The notes below the pieces were generated by a model, which saw only the letters and a program-made list of their open reading frames with translations, made no database searches and was not told where the DNA came from. Source: Acidobacteriota bacterium (lineage in GTDB: Bacteria > Acidobacteriota > Terriglobia > Bryobacterales > Bryobacteraceae). From it: a DNA stretch of 48,480 nucleotides. How positions within the stretch are numbered: position 1 is the first letter of the stretch; every line of letters starts with the position of its first letter. Both the position numbers and the translations under genes were made by a program. The stretch spans positions 1 through 48,480 of the forward strand of contig JAKOTR010000018.1 of the NCBI GenBank assembly GCA_029776225.1, written 5' to 3'. Shown in pieces: positions 17,395 through 24,050 of this stretch.

Positions 17395-18038
17395 CGCCGT
17401 CCTCCAGAATTCGCCGGAAAGCGGGCGGAGAGACCGGCCCTCGGCTCTCTCTTCAGGTCGTCGAGGCGCAGTGGACCGGCGCGAACCTCCCACCGGTCCT
17501 GGTCCCCGCGGGTGCGCCTGCTGAAGATTTCGATCAGCCGGGTGAGGCTCATGGTTTCCTGGCTGTCCCACTCGGCCAGTTCGGCCGGGTTTTCGTGCCT
17601 CACTTCCAGGCGCACCCAGAACGGCTGCTGTCCCCCGATCCCTGTAGGCGCCAGCGACAGCTCATCGATACACCACGCCTCGGCCGCTCGCGCGGTGAGA
17701 TGAGAAACCGATTTCCGCGGATGGCCTGCTTTCACCACCGCGAATTTTTCTTCCCACAGGTCGTAGCTGAAGACGAACCGCTGAATATCGCGGGCATACA
17801 CGGTGGCCCAGCGGTCCGTCGAGATTGCCAGTTGAAAGGCGAAAGGCACCGGCGCGCCGTTTTGCAGGCGTTCCAGCGGCTTTCCGGTGACGAACCGGAG
17901 ATGGGGCGCGGCGACGCGCAGCCGCCCGTCCACCAGGCGCACGTCCATGCCATCGGATTCCATCCCGCGCGCCAGGTTGATCCCGCAAGCCGGCACAATC
18001 AGGCCGAGAAACCGCCGACGCGTGATGAAGGGAGGCAT
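17391..18038 (-). CDS. DUF4390 family exported protein
   Basis: The 215-residue protein matches DUF4390, a family often encoded beside NtrY-like kinases. The N-terminus (ITRRRFLGLIVPACG) fits a twin-arginine signal, so it may be exported folded. The mature part is beta-rich, with WATVYARDIQRFVFSYDLWEE and FWVRLEVRHENP. It abuts the Omp85-like gene (TAG then ATG, no spacer) and overlaps the kinase start by four bases, so the operon is translationally coupled. Its place between an outer-membrane protein and a sensor kinase suggests a periplasmic sensing or signalling role; this is inference. Confidence 0.85.
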   Translation of the reverse strand: MPPFITRRRFLGLIVPACGINLARGMESDGMDVRLVDGRLRVAAPHLRFVTGKPLERLQNGAPVPFAFQLAISTDRWATVYARDIQRFVFSYDLWEEKFAVVKAGHPRKSVSHLTARAAEAWCIDELSLAPTGIGGQQPFWVRLEVRHENPAELAEWDSQETMSLTRLIEIFSRRTRGDQDRWEVRAGPLRLDDLKREPRAGLSARFPANSGGRR

Positions 18039-19280
18039 CTACAAATTCAAACCGGCTATGAAGACGGGTTCCACCCGTCCGTTGCGAATGGGAAACGCGA
18101 TCAGGAGCGCGAGGTCGCCGAAGTGCACGCCGGCGCCCACAGAATGCTTCGGCCCGGAGTCCTGCCCGGCGAGCCACACCGCGCCCGTGTCATAGAAGAC
18201 CCGCAGCGCCCGGTAGCGGTACTCGACTGAGTTGTAGACCACGCGGTTCCCTCCCACCGGAGCCAGGTCGTACTTGTTCCACCCGCGCAGGGTCGTACTG
18301 TTGCCGAGCACGAAGCGCTCAAACAGGGGCGCGCTCCCGGTAATCCCGCCGGCACGAAACCGCTCGGTCAACTTGTGGTTGCCGTGCCAGAGCGTGTAAC
18401 CGATATCGGCCGTGTGCCGGGCATATACGAAATCACTTCCCAGAGCTCTGGTGGCCGCGCGCAGGCTATAACCTGCCTCCAGGCGGTGCTTACTGGAGCC
18501 CGACCCTTCCAACAGCCGATCATAGCGCAGAGTTGTAATGACGGCGTTGGCAGCCTCGGTGCGCGCGGCCGGATACTGAAACTGCATCTGCTGAAAACTC
18601 GCTCCCACGGACAACCGGAGCGGGCGCGCCAGCACCACGGTCGCCACCGGCTCGAATGCCGTTCGGGTACGGTAGATGTCCAGCGGCAGCCGCTCCTGGC
18701 TCGCTTCGGCCGATTTCTCGACGGTGGCGTTCTCCCAGATCGAGTGGTAGCTGCCGAAGTCGAAGGATAGGCCCAGGCGGTCCGTGCCGAGTTTCGTGTT
18801 CTCGAACCCTGCCTGAATTCCGGCGAGCCGCTCCACCAGCGGCTCCCCGTCGCTCACGATGCCAAAACTGGCCGAACCGGATCCAAACTGCGCGGCGGCC
18901 TTCAGTGCCCCGCTCCACCCCAGCTTCGAGTGGTAGAGAGCGACCGGCGCCGATATGTCGAACCGCCGGCGCCGCCCTCCTATGTCGAAAATGATTCTGA
19001 CGTGCTGGGGCTGGCTCCCGCGGCGGACCGAAATGCCGATTGTCCGCCCCGGAAAAGCCCTGTGGAGCGCCTGGCGTATCTGATCGAGTTGCTGCTGATT
19101 GAGCTTCTGCCCAACCAGCTTGCTCAGATCGTCGCGGGTGGCCGGGTCAAGCCTCGATTGATCGGCGCCGTTGATTTCGACGCTCTCCACGGTATAACGT
19201 TCGTTCACGTTAACATCGAGGGTTTGCCCTCGAACCGCGCCCGCCGCCGCCAACAACGCAGCGATCCAAAGGTACTTCAT
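18039..19280 (-). CDS. Omp85-superfamily outer-membrane protein with one POTRA-like domain
   Basis: The 413-residue protein has a signal peptide (KYLWIAALLAAAGAVRG) and one POTRA-like domain (YTVESVEINGADQS to about residue 100). The rest is predicted beta-barrel, with a conserved LRGW turn (FVLGNSTTLRGWNKYDLAPV) equivalent to the VRGF/Y motif of BamA/TamA proteins. The barrel ends in VEPVFIAGLNL. A single POTRA and small size separate it from BamA itself. It heads the Omp85-DUF4390-NtrY-NtrX operon. GGGGCGAT precedes the ATG. It could be a transporter or assembly factor whose state is read by the kinase downstream. Confidence 0.85.
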   Translation of the reverse strand: MKYLWIAALLAAAGAVRGQTLDVNVNERYTVESVEINGADQSRLDPATRDDLSKLVGQKLNQQQLDQIRQALHRAFPGRTIGISVRRGSQPQHVRIIFDIGGRRRRFDISAPVALYHSKLGWSGALKAAAQFGSGSASFGIVSDGEPLVERLAGIQAGFENTKLGTDRLGLSFDFGSYHSIWENATVEKSAEASQERLPLDIYRTRTAFEPVATVVLARPLRLSVGASFQQMQFQYPAARTEAANAVITTLRYDRLLEGSGSSKHRLEAGYSLRAATRALGSDFVYARHTADIGYTLWHGNHKLTERFRAGGITGSAPLFERFVLGNSTTLRGWNKYDLAPVGGNRVVYNSVEYRYRALRVFYDTGAVWLAGQDSGPKHSVGAGVHFGDLALLIAFPIRNGRVEPVFIAGLNL

Positions 19281-19388
19281 ATCGCCCCGCCATACAGCAC
19301 GCGCGCTTCCATTCCTAAACCGCTACAAACGCCAGAGTTCCTTGGGGGAGGGCGTGCCGCAAATTCACACTGTGCCGCACGCTTTTTC

Positions 19389-19418
19389 TTGCTACACCCC
19401 CCGCCATGGGGGTATAGT
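19389..19418 (+). promoter_or_regulatory. Candidate promoter for the small exported protein gene
   Basis: TTGCTA (19389-19394) and TATAGT (19413-19418) are 18 bp apart. A GC-rich inverted repeat (ACCCCC...GGGGGT) occupies the spacer, which might modulate it. Transcription would start only about 13 bases before the ATG at 19438. Confidence 0.4.
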
Positions 19419-19437
19419 GCTCAAACAGGGTACGGAC

Positions 19438-19875
19438 ATGGCAAAACGGACTTATCGCCTGATAGCCGTCTTGGCCTTTGCGCTGGCGCCTCTGTCCCTC
19501 GCACAGGAATTTAGACTCTACAAGAACGCAAAACTCGACGCCGCGGCCACCCAAGAGGCCATGCGGCTGGCCGCCACGGAGCCCGGACTCGAAGTTAGAG
19601 TCTACTTAACCCCGGATCCTTTCGAAAAAGTCTACGAGTTCTATAAAGAGATAGGACGCGAATATCAGATGGCCGGCAAGCGGGTCCGCAAGCTGCCCAA
19701 TGGCAGGGAACTGCGGGATGCCTTCATCATCTTGGATAACGAGGACAACATCGTCGCCTCCAAGTTGTGGGTGAAGATCCAGCGTCCGTATATCGGGGCC
19801 GGCCTGAACCGCAAGGGCGAGCCGATGTCGGAAATCCGCGACGCCACCGCGATCGTCCTTTCGCAGCGGAAGTAA
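19438..19875 (+). CDS. Small exported protein of unknown function
   Basis: The 145-residue protein has a clear signal peptide (KRTYRLIAVLAFALAPLSLA, cleavage near AQE). The mature part is a compact alpha/beta domain with LYKNAKLDAAATQEA, TPDPFEKVYEFYKEIGREY and RELRDAFIILDNEDNIVASK. I do not recognise the family; the sequence resembles short acidobacterial periplasmic proteins in general character only. A weak CAGGG lies ahead of the ATG. It is divergent from the Omp85 operon, and the next plus-strand gene starts 72 bp later. Confidence 0.8.
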   Translation: MAKRTYRLIAVLAFALAPLSLAQEFRLYKNAKLDAAATQEAMRLAATEPGLEVRVYLTPDPFEKVYEFYKEIGREYQMAGKRVRKLPNGRELRDAFIILDNEDNIVASKLWVKIQRPYIGAGLNRKGEPMSEIRDATAIVLSQRK

Positions 19876-19947
19876 CCTTCACGATCCGGCCCGGCGGGGC
19901 AGTAAGCGCTCGCAGCCGGCAGACTGTCGTTGTGGCAGAATGTCAGG

Positions 19948-21297
19948 ATGACTCGCCGCCTTCTTCTCTCGTCGCTTCTCACGCTTGTGCTGTGCCCATG
20001 CGTGCCGGCGCAAGAGCCCGCGAAGGATCGCATTGTAGTCGTAGTCAGCCTGGACGCCTTCCCCGCGTTCGCGCTCGACGACCCGGCGCTGCCAACCCCG
20101 ACGCTGCGCCGGTTGATCCGCGAAGGCGCCTCAGTCAGGCGCATGCAGACTGTCAACCCCTCCGTGACCTGGCCGTCGCACACCAGCATGGTCACCGGGC
20201 TGACGCCCGCGAAGCACTCGGTGGTGTTCAACGGCCTGTTGGTGCGGCAGGGGCCGAAGTCGCCGCCGCGCGTGGAGCCGCACACTGATAAGACCAAACT
20301 GGTGCGCGCGACGACGGTTTACGACCTGGCGTACCGCGCGGGCCTGACAACGGCGCAGGTGGACTGGGTCGCCATCGAGAACGCGCCCACAATCACCTGG
20401 CAATTCGCCGAGTGGCCCGACCCCAACGGCGCTATCGAACGCGAGATGATTGCCGAAGGCGTGCTCACGGAGGCGGAAGTCCGCGGCTTCAGCAAAGCCA
20501 ACATCACCTGGCGCGACCGCATATGGACTGAAGCCGCGGTTCACATCCTGCAGCGGCACAAACCGAACCTGCTGCTTTACCACGTGCTCAATCTTGACTC
20601 CACGCAACACCGCTACGGAACCGGGAATCTCGCTGCCCTCACCGGAATGGCCTACGCCGACGACTCTCTTCGCCGGATCGTCGATACCATCGAGCAAACC
20701 GGGCTGAAGGACCGCACGACGCTGTTGGTAGTCTCGGATCACGGCTGCAAGACGGCGCGCCGCAGCATCCGCCCGAACGCCGTCCTGCGGGAACGCGGGC
20801 TGCTGAGAGAGACGGCGGGGAAGATTGAGTGCGATGCCTGGGTCGTGCCGGAGGGCGGCAGCGCGTTGGTGTATGTAACCGACCCGGCAAACCGCGCGCG
20901 TTTGGTTCCGGAATTGAAGCGGGCATTCGCAGGTGTCGAAGGTATCGACCGCGTGTTCGAGCCAGCGGATTATGATGCGCTCGGCTACCCGTCGCCGGAA
21001 CGAAACGATCAGGGCCCCGACCTTGTGCTTGCTGCCAAAGACGGCTACTCGTTCAGCGGCGCCCACACAGGCGAAGCGGTGATCGATATTCCGCCCGGAG
21101 CATCGCCGGGGAGCCACGGCTATTTGAACTACGACCCCGACATGGACGCGATTCTCGTGGCCTGGGGCCGCGGAGTGAAGCGCGGGGCAAGGCTGGATAG
21201 AGCGCGGGTTTTCGACGTCGGGCCGACCATCGCGCGGCTGCTCGGCCTGGCCATGACCGGCGTGGATGGCCGCGCGCTCACGGAACTGTTCGAGTAA
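19948..21297 (+). CDS. Exported alkaline-phosphatase-superfamily phosphodiesterase (NPP-like)
   Basis: The 449-residue protein has a signal peptide (TRRLLLSSLLTLVLCPCVPA) and the fold signature of nucleotide pyrophosphatase/phosphodiesterases. The first metal Asp is Asp36 in VVSLDAFP, and the probable Thr nucleophile is Thr74 in SVTWPSHTSMVTG. Later metal ligands lie in LDSTQHRYG, VVSDHGC and FSGAHTG. It should hydrolyse phosphodiester or phosphate esters in the periplasm; the substrate is unknown. The ATG at 19948 gives a proper signal peptide and is preferred over a TTG 18 bases upstream. The following 229 bp contain no gene, only a perfect 7-bp hairpin (21433-21450). Confidence 0.9.
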   Translation: MTRRLLLSSLLTLVLCPCVPAQEPAKDRIVVVVSLDAFPAFALDDPALPTPTLRRLIREGASVRRMQTVNPSVTWPSHTSMVTGLTPAKHSVVFNGLLVRQGPKSPPRVEPHTDKTKLVRATTVYDLAYRAGLTTAQVDWVAIENAPTITWQFAEWPDPNGAIEREMIAEGVLTEAEVRGFSKANITWRDRIWTEAAVHILQRHKPNLLLYHVLNLDSTQHRYGTGNLAALTGMAYADDSLRRIVDTIEQTGLKDRTTLLVVSDHGCKTARRSIRPNAVLRERGLLRETAGKIECDAWVVPEGGSALVYVTDPANRARLVPELKRAFAGVEGIDRVFEPADYDALGYPSPERNDQGPDLVLAAKDGYSFSGAHTGEAVIDIPPGASPGSHGYLNYDPDMDAILVAWGRGVKRGARLDRARVFDVGPTIARLLGLAMTGVDGRALTELFE

Positions 21298-21526
21298 GGC
21301 CGCATTAATGACCCGGGCAACCGGCCGCGTGTTTTCCGCCGGCAGTCCGCACTTGCGCGTTGGAGCCACGGCGGAACGGGAACAGGCGCCGGCCCCGGCG
21401 GATACACCCATGGCATGCGTCCGGCGGCCCGGGCTTTCCTGGAGGAAAGCGCTCGCCTGATAAATCGACGCAGCGGATACTTGAAAACACCAGAGTTAGT
21501 TTGTGGATAACATTAGGGTGAACACT

Positions 21527-22405
21527 ATGTCAATCGCCCGGGTAAAGCGGCCCGATTTGCTGTTATTGGCGTTTCTAGTAATTTCTCCGGCATGCACGAA
21601 CGTGCGCAGCGAAATGCTGGTTTCGACCGAGTGGCTTCAACAGCGGCTGAACGACAGTTCGGTAGTCCTGCTGCATGTGGCGCGCGACCCCGCTCATTAC
21701 ACCGCCGGACACATCCCGGGCGCCTGCTTTGTGCCGTGGAATCAACTCGTCGTTGAGCGCGACGGTGTAACCAACGAACTGCCACCCGTGGCCGACCTGG
21801 TGAAGCTGTTCGCGGGATGCGGCGTGAGCGACAATTCCCGCATCGTGCTCTACGGCGACAACACTCTGCTCAGCGCAACGCGCGCGTATTTCACGCTGGA
21901 TTACCTGGGGCACGGCGAGCACGCGGCGTTGCTCGACGGCGGCATCGAGAAGTGGCGCGCCGAGGGGCGGCCGCTTTCCCAAGAGAGCCCTGCGCCGCGG
22001 CAAGGCCGCCTGACCCCGCGCGTCCGCCCTGAAGTGCTGGTGCGGCTCGAACAGGTGCGCGAGTTTTCCCGCGAGGCGACGAGCACACCCTCGCCTCGAG
22101 TGCTTCTGCTCGATTCCCGCCCGGAAACGGCTTTCCGGGCCGGACACATTCCGGGAGCGGTAAACCTGTTTTGGGGGTCCGCGCTCACCAGCATGGAAAT
22201 GCCCGTCATGAAACCCGCCGCCGAGGTGCGAAGAATGTATGCGCAGGCCGGGGCCGCTCCGGGCCGGACCATCGTGGCATATTGCGGAAGCGGCGTACAG
22301 GCAACGCACACCTATTTCACGCTGAAGTACCTCGGCTACGACGTCAAACTTTATGACGGCTCCTTCTCGGAATGGAGCAAGGCGCCAGACGCGCCCGTTC
22401 AGTGA
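21527..22405 (+). CDS. Exported two-domain rhodanese (thiosulfate sulfurtransferase-like)
   Basis: The 292-residue protein has an N-terminal hydrophobic signal (LLLLAFLVISPAC) and two rhodanese domains. The C-terminal domain carries the catalytic loop AYCGSGVQAT with Cys253, the sulfur-carrying residue. The N-terminal domain has Asp111 (LYGDNTLLSA) instead and is the usual inactive half. It should move sulfane sulfur from thiosulfate or a similar donor to an acceptor such as cyanide or a thiol, outside the cytoplasm. ATG at 21527 was chosen because AGGGTG lies seven bases upstream; a GTG at 21503 has no such site. Two YHS genes follow. Confidence 0.9.
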   Translation: MSIARVKRPDLLLLAFLVISPACTNVRSEMLVSTEWLQQRLNDSSVVLLHVARDPAHYTAGHIPGACFVPWNQLVVERDGVTNELPPVADLVKLFAGCGVSDNSRIVLYGDNTLLSATRAYFTLDYLGHGEHAALLDGGIEKWRAEGRPLSQESPAPRQGRLTPRVRPEVLVRLEQVREFSREATSTPSPRVLLLDSRPETAFRAGHIPGAVNLFWGSALTSMEMPVMKPAAEVRRMYAQAGAAPGRTIVAYCGSGVQATHTYFTLKYLGYDVKLYDGSFSEWSKAPDAPVQ

Positions 22406-22458
22406 GACTTGGCGGCCTGAAACTGCCCCCTACCCTTGGGCGTCCAACGATGCAGGGG

Positions 22459-22478
22459 GGACCAACGTAGTTTGGTCC
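22459..22478 (+). promoter_or_regulatory. Perfect hairpin just upstream of the first YHS gene
   Basis: GGACCAA and TTGGTCC form a 7-bp stem with loop CGTAGT, ending nine bases before the ATG at 22488. No Shine-Dalgarno is seen there. It could end the rhodanese transcript or control translation of the YHS gene. Confidence 0.4.
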
Positions 22479-22487
22479 TGCGCGTTT

Positions 22488-22658
22488 ATGGTTGTAGACC
22501 CGGTCTGCGGGGCTACCGTGGACAAAACAACGAGTCACGTTAGCGACTACCAAGGGCAGCATTACTACTTCTGCTCTGAGGATTGCAAGCAGGAGTTCGA
22601 AGACGACCCGGAGCGCTACGTGGATTGGGGAGGCAACACGCTTTTCGGGTCCGCTTGA
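22488..22658 (+). CDS. Small YHS-domain metal-binding protein 1
   Basis: The 56-residue protein is essentially one YHS domain: DPVCGATV at the start, then YYFCSEDCKQEFEDDPERYV. Cysteines 7, 29 and 33 form the expected metal-binding pattern. Such domains are found alone or fused to copper ATPases (as at 5529-3088), where they are thought to bind Cu, Ag or other soft metals. It has no signal peptide. The ATG lacks a visible Shine-Dalgarno and sits nine bases after a hairpin. The second YHS gene follows 29 bp later. Confidence 0.85.
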   Translation: MVVDPVCGATVDKTTSHVSDYQGQHYYFCSEDCKQEFEDDPERYVDWGGNTLFGSA

Positions 22659-22687
22659 ATGTGAGAGAAAAAAGGAGGGGGACTTCC

Positions 22688-22864
22688 ATGGCGATGGTAA
22701 AAGATCCGGTCTGCGGGATGCGAATCGACGAGGATGAAGCCGAGACCACCAGCGAATACGAAGGCAAGGAATATTACTTCTGCTCGCAGGAGTGCAAGGA
22801 GGAATTCGACAAGGACCCGGAGTTCTACGCGGAAGGTAAGACTGGCGGCGCAGGCGGAGATTAG
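22688..22864 (+). CDS. Small YHS-domain metal-binding protein 2
   Basis: The 58-residue YHS protein has VKDPVCGMRIDEDEA, then YYFCSQECKEEFDKDPEFY, with Cys9, Cys32 and Cys36. Unlike its neighbour it keeps the CGM of the classical motif, and it ends in a Gly-rich tail. It has a strong AGGAGG nine bases before the ATG, so it should be better translated than the first copy. The two are about half identical and probably arose by tandem duplication. The site-2 protease gene follows after 51 bp. Confidence 0.9.
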   Translation: MAMVKDPVCGMRIDEDEAETTSEYEGKEYYFCSQECKEEFDKDPEFYAEGKTGGAGGD

Positions 22865-22915
22865 CGCGGCAGCCCCGGGGAGCCTTCGCCGCCAGCGGGT
22901 GGAGGAGAGGAGGGA

Positions 22916-24046
22916 ATGCATAGCCACGTAAGGCTGGGCCGGATCTTCGGCGTAGAGGTCGGCCTGCACTACAGTTGGATCCTGATCGCGGCGCTGATTA
23001 CGTTTTCGCTGGCCGCTCAATTCCAGATGCTGCACCCGGAGTGGCCGGAGGGAACAGTATGGGCCGCGGCATTGCTGACGGCGATCCTCTTCTTCGTTGC
23101 GCTGGTCGCGCACGAACTGGCTCACGCGCTGGTGGCGCGGTCCCGCGGGGTGCCCGTGCAATCCATCACGCTTTTCGCGCTCGGCGGAGTGGCGCGCGCA
23201 GAAAAGGAATCGCCGGACGCGAAGACGGAATTCCTGGTGGCGATTGCCGGCCCGATCACGAGCGCCCTGATCGCCGCGGGTTGCCTTACGGCTGCCTGGG
23301 CCAACGGTTGGGTCCCGTTTGACGCTCCCGCCACTCCGGCGATTTCAATCCTGGTCTGGCTCGGCTACATCAACGGCGTACTCGCGGTCTTCAATATGGT
23401 TCCGGGCTTTCCGCTGGACGGCGGGCGCGTCCTCCGCGCGGTTATCTGGTGGATCACCGGCAACGGCGCCCGCTCGATGCGGCTTGCGGCGCAGGCAGGC
23501 CGCGCAGTGGCCGTTCTGATGATCGCCGGGGGCATCGTGCAGTTCTTCGCCGGCGCCGGCTTCGGCGGGCTCTGGCTGGCGTTTATTGGATGGTTTCTCC
23601 TCGAAGCGGCCCGGTCCAGTTACGCCCGGGCGTATGTCGAGGAGGTCCTGCACGGGCTCCGCGTGCGCGACCTGATGGTCCGCGATTGCCCGAGTGTCGA
23701 GCCGCGGTACAACCTCCGTGCGTTTGTCGAGGATGAGTTGCTCCGCACGGGCCGCCAGTGCTTCATGGTCACCGACAACGACCGCGTGGTAGGGCTGATC
23801 GGGCCGCGCGAAGTGAGGGAAGTGCCGCGGCCCCAGTGGATTTACCGCACCGTGGCGGACGTGATGAGCCCTATCGATCAAATGCTCACCATCAATCCGG
23901 ACGTGCTCGTAACGGAGGCGCTCGAAACCATGGGCCGCGAGAACGTTTCGCAGCTCCCGGTGGCTTACGAGGGGCGCGTGGAAGGCATCATCTCGCGCGC
24001 GATCGTGCTGGGCTTTTTGGAAACGCGGCGCGAACTTCGCGTCTAA
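22916..24046 (+). CDS. Site-2-type zinc metalloprotease (M50) with CBS domains
   Basis: The 376-residue intramembrane protease has the zinc site HELAH (His66, Glu67, His70) and the third-ligand motif NMVPGFPLDGGRV (Asp168) in a six-helix membrane region. Two CBS repeats follow in the C-terminal cytoplasmic part (RVRDLMVRDCPSV and TVADVMSPIDQML). This is the SpoIVFB-like/CBS subgroup, whose activity may respond to adenine nucleotides bound by CBS. It would cleave membrane-bound regulators such as anti-sigma factors; no candidate substrate is adjacent. GGAGGGA precedes the ATG. It converges on the M14 peptidase gene with four bases between stops. Confidence 0.94.
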   Translation: MHSHVRLGRIFGVEVGLHYSWILIAALITFSLAAQFQMLHPEWPEGTVWAAALLTAILFFVALVAHELAHALVARSRGVPVQSITLFALGGVARAEKESPDAKTEFLVAIAGPITSALIAAGCLTAAWANGWVPFDAPATPAISILVWLGYINGVLAVFNMVPGFPLDGGRVLRAVIWWITGNGARSMRLAAQAGRAVAVLMIAGGIVQFFAGAGFGGLWLAFIGWFLLEAARSSYARAYVEEVLHGLRVRDLMVRDCPSVEPRYNLRAFVEDELLRTGRQCFMVTDNDRVVGLIGPREVREVPRPQWIYRTVADVMSPIDQMLTINPDVLVTEALETMGRENVSQLPVAYEGRVEGIISRAIVLGFLETRRELRV

Positions 24047-24050
24047 TGCG

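Noticed and set aside
17395-17571. N-terminal extension of the NtrY-like kinase into the DUF4390 gene
   Set aside because: The extra residues are low-complexity out-of-frame translation of DUF4390; the GTG at 17394 has a good Shine-Dalgarno and a coupled GTGA overlap.
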